A stretch of 18,210 nt of DNA from DASXBA01 sp046729895 (lineage in GTDB: Bacteria; Actinomycetota; Thermoleophilia; Solirubrobacterales; Thermoleophilaceae): NCBI GenBank assembly GCA_046729895.1, contig JBKPHP010000214.1:1-18210 (forward strand). Direction: 5' to 3'. Below, one piece after another: positions 6,669 through 13,576 of this stretch. Under the pieces are notes generated by a model. It saw only the letters and a program-made list of their open reading frames with translations. It made no database searches and was not told the DNA's origin. Within the stretch, counting starts at the first letter, position 1, and each line of letters opens with the position of its first letter. Both the position numbers and the translations under genes were made by a program.

Positions 6669-7388
6669 ATGGAGAGCGTCGCCGTCATCACAGACATCCA
6701 CGGCAACCTGCCGGCGCTCGAGGCGGCCCTCGCCCGGATCGAGGAGCTCGGGATCGAGGATGTCCACTGCGGCGGCGACCTCGTCGGCTACGGCCCGCAC
6801 CCGAACGAGGTCTGTGCCCTGCTCGAGGAGCGGGGGATCCCGACGATCTACGGCAACTACGACTACGCGATCGGCCGCGACCTCGAGGACTGCGGCTGCG
6901 CCTACCGCGGCCCGCACGACCGCGAACTCGGCGAACAATCGATCGCCTGGACGCTCGAGCACACAGACGAGCGCTCCAAGGCGTTCACGCGGGCGCTGCC
7001 ATTCGACCTGCGCTTCGAGCTCGGCGGCAAGCGTGTCCGCTTGGTTCACGGCTCGCCGCGGAAGGTCAACGAGTATCTCTTCGAGGACAAGCCGGCGCGA
7101 ACGTTCGAGCGGATCGCCGCCGGCGCCGACTGCGACGTCCTGGTCTTCGGGCACACCCACCAGCCCTGGATCCACGAGTACGGCGGGGTGCTGTTTGTCA
7201 ACTGCGGCTCGGTCGGCAAGCCGAAGGACGGGGATCCGCGCGGCGCCTTCGCCGTCCTGAAGGGCGACGCGGAGGGAGTTAGCGCCCGGATCGAGCGCGT
7301 CGGCTACGACGCCCGGTCGGTAGCGCGGGAGGTCGCGGCGGCAGGATTGCCCGCCGAGTACGGAGAGAAGCTGCTTCAAGCAGCCTGA
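6669..7388 (+). CDS. Calcineurin-like metallophosphoesterase, YfcE/MJ0936 type
   Basis: The 239-residue cytoplasmic protein carries the two-metal phosphoesterase signature in order: D9 and H11 (DIHGN), D37 (GGDLVGYGPHPN), N63 (GNYD), H127 (LVHGS), and H162/H164 (FGHTHQ). The usual GNHD histidine is tyrosine here, as commonly varied in the YfcE-like subgroup. Such enzymes hydrolyse phosphodiesters or phosphomonoesters; the substrate is unknown. It lies between the small membrane protein (2 nt upstream) and arsC (12 nt downstream), and is therefore part of the ArsR-controlled operon. A 5' fragment of a paralogue remains at 16971. Its link to arsenic could be hydrolysis of phosphate- or arsenate-ester metabolites, but nothing in the sequence proves this. 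Confidence 0.88.
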   Translation: MESVAVITDIHGNLPALEAALARIEELGIEDVHCGGDLVGYGPHPNEVCALLEERGIPTIYGNYDYAIGRDLEDCGCAYRGPHDRELGEQSIAWTLEHTDERSKAFTRALPFDLRFELGGKRVRLVHGSPRKVNEYLFEDKPARTFERIAAGADCDVLVFGHTHQPWIHEYGGVLFVNCGSVGKPKDGDPRGAFAVLKGDAEGVSARIERVGYDARSVAREVAAAGLPAEYGEKLLQAA

Positions 7389-7400
7389 AAGGAGGCAGTC

Positions 7401-8018
7401 GTGAAGTACGTCCTTTTCGTCTGCGACCACAACGCCGGCCGCTCGCAGATGGCCCAGGCTTTCTTCGAGCGCCACGGCCCGGAGGACATCCGGGCCGAGT
7501 CGGCCGGCTCGCAGCCGGCTAGCGCGATCTGGCCCGGAGTGATCGAGGCCATGGACGAAGTGGGCATCGACCTCTCGGGTCGCAAGCCGCGCAAGCTGCT
7601 GAGGGAGATGCAGCTCCACGCCGACTGGGCCCTGACGATGGGCTGCGGGGACGCCTGCCCCTACGTGCCGACCACCGTCGAGAGCTGCGACATCCCGGAC
7701 CCGGCCAACCTCCCGGTCGAGGAGGTGCGTCCGATCCGCGACGTGATCGAGGCGCGAGTGCGCGACCTGGTCGAAACGAGGCTCGACGCGATCCGCTCCG
7801 ACCGGACGGCGCACCAGCTGCGCCTGGTCCAGATGCTGCCGGGGTTGGCGAAGGAGTTCGAGGGTCGTCGCTCGGATGGCGAGATCCGTGCGTGCGCGGA
7901 TGCCGTCCTGTCTGACTTCGACGATGTGCCGGTGCGAAGCCACGTCATGACCCTCGCCCACCGAAGGACCCGGGAATGCTTGGCCGCCGACCACTGCGCC
8001 GAGCTGATAGAAGCGTGA
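7401..8018 (+). CDS. arsC: Arsenate reductase (LMW-PTP type) with C-terminal three-helix domain
   Basis: Residues 1-132 are an arsenate reductase of the low-molecular-weight phosphatase fold: the P-loop CDHNAGR (C8 to R14), a second redox region GCGDACP (C82, C86), and the acid loop DIPDP (97-101). It reduces As(V) to As(III) with thioredoxin or mycothiol as electron source; which one cannot be told. Residues 135-205 form an extra helical domain (LPGLAKEFEGR...RSHVMTLAHRRTRECLAAD) like the small three-helix dimerisation domain often joined to actinobacterial arsenate reductases, usually at the N-terminus as I recall. The GTG start at 7401 has AGGAGG 7 nt upstream. The aquaporin gene begins 1 nt after the stop. 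Confidence 0.92.
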   Translation: MKYVLFVCDHNAGRSQMAQAFFERHGPEDIRAESAGSQPASAIWPGVIEAMDEVGIDLSGRKPRKLLREMQLHADWALTMGCGDACPYVPTTVESCDIPDPANLPVEEVRPIRDVIEARVRDLVETRLDAIRSDRTAHQLRLVQMLPGLAKEFEGRRSDGEIRACADAVLSDFDDVPVRSHVMTLAHRRTRECLAADHCAELIEA

Positions 8019-8019
8019 G

Positions 8020-8847
8020 GTGGACAGCGGACTGACGCTTGCTCGTCGCGCCGGCGCCGAGGGTCTAGCGGCCTTCGCGCTCGTTTTCGCCGGCTGCGGC
8101 GCCATCGTCGCCGACGAGCGCTACGACGGGGCGCTTGGGACTGTCGGCATCGCCCTCGTCTTCGGCCTCGTGATCATGGTGATGGTCTACGCCACGGGCC
8201 ACCTGTCCGGTGCCCACATCAACCCGGCCGTGACCGTCGCTTTCACCATCACTCGCCACTTTCCGGCCCGCGAGGCGGCCGCGTATATCGCCGCCCAGCT
8301 CGCCGGGGCCACGGCGGCGGGGCTGGTGCTGCTCGGCGGCTGGAGCGACCAGCCCGCCCACCTGGGGGCGACGGTGCCCAGTGTTGGGGCCGGGAGCGCG
8401 CTGCTCTACGAGCTGATCCTGACCGCCTTCCTGATGTTCGTGATCATGGCCGTCGCCACCGACACCCGGGCCGTGGGCGCGGCCGCCGCCATCGCGATCG
8501 GCGGCACGGTGGGGCTCGACGCGCTTTTCGGCGGGCCAGTGACGGGTGCGTCGATGAATCCTGCCCGCTCGCTCGGCCCCGCGCTCGCGTCCTGGACCTG
8601 GACGGACTTCTGGGTCTACCTCGCCGCGCCGCTCGCCGGAGCTGCGGTCGGCGCGCTCGCCTACCAGCTCGTCCGCGGCCAGCAGCTGCCCGCCGCGCTG
8701 TCGCTTCCGTCCGACGAGACCGCGACGGAGGCCGAGACCGCCGGGGTTGAGCCCGGCTCACGCCTGGAGGCGGGACTGGTCGACGTCGCCTCTAGCGGGG
8801 AGCCTCGAGGAGCCAGCCGCCCAGCTCCTCGATCACGTCGCGCTTGA
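8020..8847 (+). CDS. aqpS: Aquaglyceroporin-type MIP channel, likely arsenite exit channel
   Basis: The 275-residue integral membrane protein has six hydrophobic segments and both MIP half-helix motifs, HINPAV (N68-A70) and SMNPARS (N180-A182). Aligning PVT...NPAR with E. coli AqpZ puts alanines (A168, A177) where AqpZ has the narrow-pore H174 and T183, which suggests a wide pore able to pass neutral As(OH)3. In Sinorhizobium meliloti, AqpS pairs with ArsC in the same way and replaces an arsenite pump; none is visible here. The GTG start lies 1 nt after arsC, so translation is coupled. A polar 55-residue tail (221-275) rich in T, E and R follows the last helix. Its final 18 codons overlap the convergent arsR antisense. 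The MIP family is certain; arsenite transport is inferred. Confidence 0.9.
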   Translation: MDSGLTLARRAGAEGLAAFALVFAGCGAIVADERYDGALGTVGIALVFGLVIMVMVYATGHLSGAHINPAVTVAFTITRHFPAREAAAYIAAQLAGATAAGLVLLGGWSDQPAHLGATVPSVGAGSALLYELILTAFLMFVIMAVATDTRAVGAAAAIAIGGTVGLDALFGGPVTGASMNPARSLGPALASWTWTDFWVYLAAPLAGAAVGALAYQLVRGQQLPAALSLPSDETATEAETAGVEPGSRLEAGLVDVASSGEPRGASRPAPRSRRA

Positions 8848-9193
8848 CGTAGTAGAAGCCCCAGACGCCGCGCTTCTCGTAGTCGACGATGCCGGCGTCG
8901 CGGAGGACCTTGAGGTGGTGGGAGATGGTCGACTGGGCGAGGTCGAAGAGGTCGTTGATCTCGCAGACGCAGACGGCGCCCGCGTGGTGATGGAGCACGT
9001 CGACGATCTGGAGGCGGACCGGGTCGCCGAGGGCGCGGGCCACCGTGGCGAGTTGCTCGGCGTGCTCCACCTCGATCTTGGGGTGAACGAGCGGCTCGCA
9101 GACCTCGTCGCGGGAGCGCTTCTTCTTCGGCTGGATCGCGAGCTCGACGGGCTCCACGGCTCCGGGAACGTTAGCCGAGGGCTCGGTTCCCAC
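8792..9193 (-). CDS. ArsR-family repressor ending the arsenite oxidase operon
   Basis: This 133-residue ArsR/SmtB protein has the conserved core ALGDPVRLQIVDVL, the metalloid motif CVCEI (C75, C77) and the winged-helix segment AQSTISHHLKVLRDAG. It keeps only one N-terminal cysteine (C32, EVCEPL) where the other two ArsR proteins have CC, so it belongs to a different lineage and may sense differently. GTG at 9193 is the longest start; an internal GTG at 9157 would match the N-terminal length of the other two copies. It begins 13 nt after moaA on the same strand, so it is most likely the last gene of aioB-aioA-moaA-arsR and could regulate that operon. Its 3' end overlaps the aquaporin gene by 56 nt on the opposite strand. 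Confidence 0.9.
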   Translation of the reverse strand: MGTEPSANVPGAVEPVELAIQPKKKRSRDEVCEPLVHPKIEVEHAEQLATVARALGDPVRLQIVDVLHHHAGAVCVCEINDLFDLAQSTISHHLKVLRDAGIVDYEKRGVWGFYYVKRDVIEELGGWLLEAPR

Positions 9194-9206
9194 GGCTCAC
9201 TTTGGC

Positions 9207-10205
9207 CTAGCCGCCGATCTGTGACATCGAGCGCGACGCCGGTTGGAAGCCGGGATCGCCGATCCGGTGCTTGAGCTCCTTGCGGCCGATCGCCGCCCGC
9301 AGCGCCTGCTCGATCTCGCCGTCATTGGCTTCGCCGCGCAGCAGGGCGCGCAGGTCGGTCTCGCGCCGTGAGAAGAGGCAGGTCCGTAGCTGGCCGTCGG
9401 CGGTCAGGCGGATCCGGTCGCAGCTGGAGCAGAACGGCTCCGAGACGGGGTTTATGAACCCGATCTCGCCGGCGCCGTCGGCGAAGCGGTAGCGCTTGGC
9501 GGTCGAGGACTGCTTGGCCGGCAGTCGTTCGAGCGGCCAGTGCCGCTCGATCGCGGCCCGGACCTCCTCGCCGCTGAGGACGTCGTCCTCCGACCAGGCC
9601 TGGTCGGCGTCGAGGGGCATGAACTCGATGAAGCGGACGACGTATGGCTTGCGCCGGGCCAGGCCGGCGAAGGCCGGGATCTCCTGCTCGGTGAAGCCGC
9701 GGATGGCGACGACGTTGAGCTTGATCGGCCGCAGCTCGGGCCGGGCCTCGGCGGCCTCGATGCCGCGCAAGACGCGGTCGAGTGCGTCGCGGCGGGTGAT
9801 CTCGGCGAAGCGGACGTGGGAGAGCGAGTCGAGCGAGATGTTGAGCCGCCGTAGGCCGGCGTCCGCGAGTGGCCCGGCAAGCCGGTCGAGGAGCACGCCG
9901 TTCGTCGTCAGCGCCAGGTCGTGCACGCCCGGTATCTCGGCCAGCATGCGGATGAGCTCTGGGAGGTCGCGGCGCACGAGTGGCTCGCCGCCGGTGACGC
10001 GGACCTCGTCGACGCCGGTATCGGCGAGCAACCGGACGAGGCGGGCGATCTCCTCGAAGCTCAGCAGCTCCCCCCGTGGCAGCCAGGGGAGTCCCTCGGC
10101 GGGCATGCAGTAGCGGCAGCGGAAGTTGCAGCGGTCGGTGACCGAGACGCGCACGGACCGCATCTGGCGGCCCCAGCCGTCGGTCAGCGGCGGGCGCGGG
10201 GTCAA
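9207..10205 (-). CDS. moaA: GTP 3',8-cyclase, molybdenum cofactor biosynthesis
   Basis: MoaA is a radical-SAM enzyme that converts GTP to 3',8-cyclo-GTP, the first step to molybdopterin. The 332-residue product has the radical-SAM cluster motif CNFRCRYC (C26, C30, C33), the SAM-binding TGGEPL (71-76), the second 4Fe-4S site CSSC...RTC (C259, C262, C276) and the essential C-terminal GG (SQIGG). Length and motifs are complete. It starts at TTG 10205, 9 nt after the aioA stop, with AGGCGGA upstream; no better start precedes the domain. Lying directly after a molybdoenzyme gene, it likely raises cofactor supply when arsenite oxidase is made. Other moa genes are not in the window. Confidence 0.96.
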   Translation of the reverse strand: MTPRPPLTDGWGRQMRSVRVSVTDRCNFRCRYCMPAEGLPWLPRGELLSFEEIARLVRLLADTGVDEVRVTGGEPLVRRDLPELIRMLAEIPGVHDLALTTNGVLLDRLAGPLADAGLRRLNISLDSLSHVRFAEITRRDALDRVLRGIEAAEARPELRPIKLNVVAIRGFTEQEIPAFAGLARRKPYVVRFIEFMPLDADQAWSEDDVLSGEEVRAAIERHWPLERLPAKQSSTAKRYRFADGAGEIGFINPVSEPFCSSCDRIRLTADGQLRTCLFSRRETDLRALLRGEANDGEIEQALRAAIGRKELKHRIGDPGFQPASRSMSQIGG

Positions 10206-10214
10206 TGCGTCCGC

Positions 10215-12881
10215 CTACTCGACGTCGCCGCCGCCGGCGCCGAAGTCCGGGCCGGGCCGGGGCTCGCCGGGTGCGGGCTTGACCGGCACGCTGAGCTTGT
10301 CCTTCGCCTTGCTGTTGGGGTTGCCGGCGGAGCCCGGCGAGGTGACGCCCTCGACGGAGCGGGGCTCGAAGCTGCGGGTGGGCGCCTGGTCGACGCCGAT
10401 CGGCGCGCGGTCGAGCTTCTTCGCCGCCGCCCGGGTGTTCTTGTAGAGGGCGGCGTTCGAGGGCTGCTGCAGCTTGCCGCCGGCGACCAGGTTGTTGGCG
10501 TAGTACTGCGGCTTGCCGTTGGGGTTGTCGTCGCTTGGGCCCTGCCAGGCGAAGATCGCCGACATGACGCCGGGCGGGACGACCTCCGAGACGTTCGCCA
10601 CCCCGTCGGTGGTGGCGTACTGGTTTGAGAGCTGGATCCAGTCGCCGTCTTTCACCCCGAGCTTCTGGGCGTCCTTCGGGTTGACCGTGATCTCGTGGTA
10701 GGGGACCTGCTTTGCCAGGTCGGTCGTCCAGCGGTAGGTGTAGCCGGACTGCCAGATCGCCTGGTAGCGCACCGTGGTCACGAAGTACGGGTACTTGTCG
10801 TCCGGCTTGATCTCGGTCGGCAGGAACTTGAGCGGGTCTGCCTTGGTCCACTTCTGGTCCTTGGCGACGAAGTTGGCCTTGCCGTTCGGCGTGTCGAACT
10901 TGTCGGCGTAGGCGCGCTTGGTCCCGACCAGCTGGCCGCCCTTCTCGGTAATCGGGATCTGGACGCCGTTGGTGCCGAGCTCCTTGAGTCGCTGGCGGGA
11001 GAGCTTGTCGACCCCCAGCTTCTTGCCCTCCTCGGTCTGGCGCAGGGCGTCGTAGACGTCCTGGTGGGTCTTGTAGTCCCACTCGCTCGGGTCGAGGCGG
11101 CCGTGCTTCTGGGCGAAGCGGCGGGCGAGCTGGGCGATGATCAGGTAGTCGCCGCGGGCCTCCCCGGGCGGGTCGCAGAACTGCTGGATCAGCCGCAGCC
11201 GGCGCTCCAGGTTGGCGCGCGTTGAGCTGTACTCGCCCCACTGGGTGGAGGGGAGCACAACGTCCGCAACCTCGGTCATGTCGGAGGGGCGGATGTTGAC
11301 CTCGACCACGAAGGGGACCTTCTCGACGAACTGGCGCAGCTGCTTGGTCTGCTGCGACATGCGCAGCGGGTTGCAGATGGTCACCAGCAGGAAGTCGATG
11401 TTTCCCTTCTGGAGCTCCTGCCAGAGGTTGCGCCGCTTCAGCCCGTCCTCCTGTGGGTGGGGCCAGTCGAAGTCGAACATGTAGGCGTCCTGGTGGCCGC
11501 CCTGGCGGCCGAACACGCGCCCCTCCTGGCCGACCGAGCCGAGCAGCAGGGCGAGGTTGGCGTAGGTCGACATCACCGCTTCGTTCTGGGTGCCCTGCCA
11601 GATCAGGCCCTTCTCGAACAGGATCGCGGTCTTCTTCGGCTTGCCGATGAGCTTGGCCGCGCGGCGCACCTTGGCGGCCGGCACGCCCGTCACGACTTCG
11701 GTGTTCTCGGGCCGGTACTTGGCGCGCGAGACGACCCGCTTGAGCGCGTCGAAGCTCTTGGTGTTGGTGCGGCTGTCGATGTAGCCCTGGTCGTGCAGGT
11801 TCTCCGACAGGATCACGTTCATCAGCGAGTTGATCAGCACCACGTCGGTGCCCGGCTTCAGCTGCAGGTGGACGCCGCCGCCGTCCTCCGCGTTCGTCGC
11901 CGGGACCGTGCGCCGCGGGTCGATCACGACCTTCTTGTTGTCGCTCGCGTGCATGCGGTTGTAGAAGACGGTCCCCGTCTCGTAGGAGTTGGTTCCCGAG
12001 AGCAGGATCGTGTCCGCCGCCTCGAAGTCGGAGTAGGAGTAGAGGAGCGTCGAGGCCGAGCCGAAGTGCTCGGCGATGGAGGGGTGCTCGGAGTTCCACT
12101 TGGCGCGGTTGTGGATGGCACGCACCGCGACGCCCTCGTCGGGACCGCGCCTCTTGTCGTACAGACCGCGCGGCGGCTCGGCAAAGAACAGCTTCGTCTC
12201 AACGAAGTTCTTCTCCGCCGAGAGGTGGTCGGCGCCCCACAGCCCGACGGCCGCGGGGCCCTTCTTGTCGAGCGTCTCCTTCAGCTTGTCGGCGACCCGG
12301 TCTAGCGCCTCGTCCCAGCTCGCGTCCTCCAGATCGCCACCCTTGTCCTCGCGGATCTGCGGCTTCAGCAGCCGCTCGCTCGGCTTCGTCAGCGGATGCT
12401 CGCGGTCGGTGTAGATCGTCAGCGCGTTGGTGCCGCCGCGCGGCGAGTGATCGCCCCTGTTGACGACGCAGTCCCTGTCGGGCACGACGGCGATGTAGGA
12501 GTCCTCACCGTCGATGTCCCGCCGGGTCACGAAGGCGGGTGAGACCCAGTCGCCGAGCGCCTGGCTCGGGAGCTCTCCGCCCACGGCCCCGCTGCCCTTC
12601 TTGGGCGTGTCCTTGACCGGCCAGGTGTAGGCGATGTAGCCGCAGCCGACGTTGCAGAACTGGCACACCGTCGTGTACTTGCGGGCGTTCTTCGGCGGCA
12701 CCGGCAGCTCGTCCCGGCCCAGGAACAGCGACTTGGTCTCGTCGGCGTCGACCTCGCCATTCGCCGCCGCCTCGCTCGGCTGCAGGAAGCGGGGCAGGGC
12801 AATGGCCGTGCCGGCGACGGTGATCCAGCCAAAGGCCTCGCGGCGGCTGAGGCCGCCGGACTGCGCTTCTTCAGACGCCAT
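10215..12881 (-). CDS. aioA: Arsenite oxidase large molybdopterin subunit
   Basis: AioA oxidises arsenite to arsenate at a bis-pterin molybdenum centre and passes electrons to the Rieske subunit. The 888-residue product shows the Aio-type 3Fe-4S motif CQFCNVGC (C73, C76, C80), followed by serine S146 in DHSPRGG where other family members have a fourth cysteine. The arsenite-binding residues of Alcaligenes AioA (H195, E203, R419, H423) correspond to H257 and E265 (IHNRAKWNSE) and R459 and H463 (GRQGGH), with identical spacing. Residues 12-30 (SRREAFGWITVAGTAIALP) form a Tat-like signal, which characterised AioA proteins lack. A Pro/Gly/Lys-rich tail of about 70 residues (roughly 820-888) is extra. 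GGAGGAG precedes the ATG, 9 nt after aioB. Confidence 0.93.
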   Translation of the reverse strand: MASEEAQSGGLSRREAFGWITVAGTAIALPRFLQPSEAAANGEVDADETKSLFLGRDELPVPPKNARKYTTVCQFCNVGCGYIAYTWPVKDTPKKGSGAVGGELPSQALGDWVSPAFVTRRDIDGEDSYIAVVPDRDCVVNRGDHSPRGGTNALTIYTDREHPLTKPSERLLKPQIREDKGGDLEDASWDEALDRVADKLKETLDKKGPAAVGLWGADHLSAEKNFVETKLFFAEPPRGLYDKRRGPDEGVAVRAIHNRAKWNSEHPSIAEHFGSASTLLYSYSDFEAADTILLSGTNSYETGTVFYNRMHASDNKKVVIDPRRTVPATNAEDGGGVHLQLKPGTDVVLINSLMNVILSENLHDQGYIDSRTNTKSFDALKRVVSRAKYRPENTEVVTGVPAAKVRRAAKLIGKPKKTAILFEKGLIWQGTQNEAVMSTYANLALLLGSVGQEGRVFGRQGGHQDAYMFDFDWPHPQEDGLKRRNLWQELQKGNIDFLLVTICNPLRMSQQTKQLRQFVEKVPFVVEVNIRPSDMTEVADVVLPSTQWGEYSSTRANLERRLRLIQQFCDPPGEARGDYLIIAQLARRFAQKHGRLDPSEWDYKTHQDVYDALRQTEEGKKLGVDKLSRQRLKELGTNGVQIPITEKGGQLVGTKRAYADKFDTPNGKANFVAKDQKWTKADPLKFLPTEIKPDDKYPYFVTTVRYQAIWQSGYTYRWTTDLAKQVPYHEITVNPKDAQKLGVKDGDWIQLSNQYATTDGVANVSEVVPPGVMSAIFAWQGPSDDNPNGKPQYYANNLVAGGKLQQPSNAALYKNTRAAAKKLDRAPIGVDQAPTRSFEPRSVEGVTSPGSAGNPNSKAKDKLSVPVKPAPGEPRPGPDFGAGGGDVE

Positions 12882-12890
12882 CTCTCCTCC

Positions 12891-13442
12891 TCAGGCAGCG
12901 CTCTGGTCGGCGCTGAGGTTGGTGCGGTAGCCGTAGATCAGCCCGTCGACGCCGACGGCGTTGATGTCGTCCCCGTCGACCTCAAGCGCGATCCGCGGCA
13001 GCGGGCGCTGCGCGACGCCCTGGATCACGTAGCCCTCGCGGGCCGGGTCGTACTGCGACTGGTGGCAGGTGCAGAGGAAGTGCCTCTTGTCGGCCACGTA
13101 GCCGACCGGGCAGCCCATGTGCTGGCAGAGGGCGCTGTAGGCGACGATGCTGTTCTTGTCGCCGACGCCGCCGGGGACCTCCTCCCCCATGTCGAGCAGC
13201 ACGCTCTGCTGTCCCTTGAGCGGGTACTCGAAGCTCACCGGCTTGCCCGGCCTCAGTTCTGAGACGGAAGCGATCCGCTTCTTCGGGTAGTTCTCGCCCT
13301 CCTCCTCACCGCCTCCGGTGGCGAGCACGATCGCCGCCGCACCGCCCCCCACGACGACAACGGCGCCCCCGCCGATCAGGGCCTGTCGCCTGGTGATCCC
13401 ACCCCGGCGCTCCGGGTTGGCGGGGCCAGGTTCCTCGGCCAT
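12891..13442 (-). CDS. aioB: Arsenite oxidase small Rieske subunit with Tat signal
   Basis: This 183-residue protein carries the 2Fe-2S Rieske motif C-x-H-x15-C-x2-H at C106, H108, C124 and H127 (CQHMGC and CTCHQS), the same spacing as in known arsenite oxidases. C111 and C126 could form the Rieske disulfide. The N-terminus has a Tat signal: TRRQALIGGG followed by a long Gly/Ala/Val membrane stretch (22-42), which may be cleaved or act as an anchor. It takes electrons from AioA and hands them to a cupredoxin or cytochrome outside the membrane. The ATG at 13442 is chosen because GGAGGAG lies just upstream; an earlier in-frame start would run through the promoter. It is the first gene of the aio operon. 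Confidence 0.93.
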   Translation of the reverse strand: MAEEPGPANPERRGGITRRQALIGGGAVVVVGGGAAAIVLATGGGEEEGENYPKKRIASVSELRPGKPVSFEYPLKGQQSVLLDMGEEVPGGVGDKNSIVAYSALCQHMGCPVGYVADKRHFLCTCHQSQYDPAREGYVIQGVAQRPLPRIALEVDGDDINAVGVDGLIYGYRTNLSADQSAA

Positions 13443-13487
13443 CGGCACTCCTCCGTAGGGGGACTCACCTCTGCCCGGATGTGCGCA

Positions 13488-13535
13488 TTGACACCAGGGC
13501 GGAGCTACTCTACGGATCGAATGAAACCGATGCAA
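13488..13535. promoter_or_regulatory. Divergent promoters of aioB and the cupredoxin gene
   Basis: For aioB (minus) a -35 TTGCAT (13530-13535) and -10 TAGAGT (13507-13512) are 17 nt apart, placing the start near 13500 with a leader of about 57 nt. For the cupredoxin gene (plus) TTGACA (13488-13493) and TACGGA (13511-13516) are also 17 apart. An imperfect dyad ATCG-8-CGAT (13516-13531) lies in the aioB spacer, where a repressor such as the operon's own ArsR might bind. The hexamers are by eye only. Confidence 0.5.
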
Positions 13536-13576
13536 CCGTTTTTCTCGATCTATCCGAGCCGCGAGAAGCGAGAGCC

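Larger units (their letters stand above)
5282..6716. repeat. Segmental duplication, copy 1 (arsM-arsR-membrane protein-phosphoesterase)
   Basis: This block matches 15688-17018 in gene order, strand and promoter. ArsR is almost unchanged between copies (8 substitutions by eye over 117 residues), while ArsM has diverged to very roughly 70% identity in its core. In this copy every gene is intact. The outer limits are where protein similarity stops: before the Cys tail of ArsM on the left, and after the DIHGN motif of the phosphoesterase on the right, where copy 2 is broken. Confidence 0.85.

Noticed and set aside
6585..8105. A 506-residue minus-strand frame opposite the phosphoesterase and arsC
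   Set aside because: Antisense of genes with complete catalytic motifs; a typical artefact of high-GC DNA.
9322..12099. A 925-residue open frame on the minus strand
   Set aside because: It is an out-of-frame shadow of aioA and moaA with Arg/Pro/Ala-rich low-complexity translation; the true proteins in the other frames carry all the family motifs.
10215..12881. Iodate reductase IdrA or a formate dehydrogenase-like enzyme
   Set aside because: The four arsenite-site residues and the Aio-type 3Fe-4S motif with serine are present, and the neighbours are arsenic genes; idrP-type peroxidases are absent.
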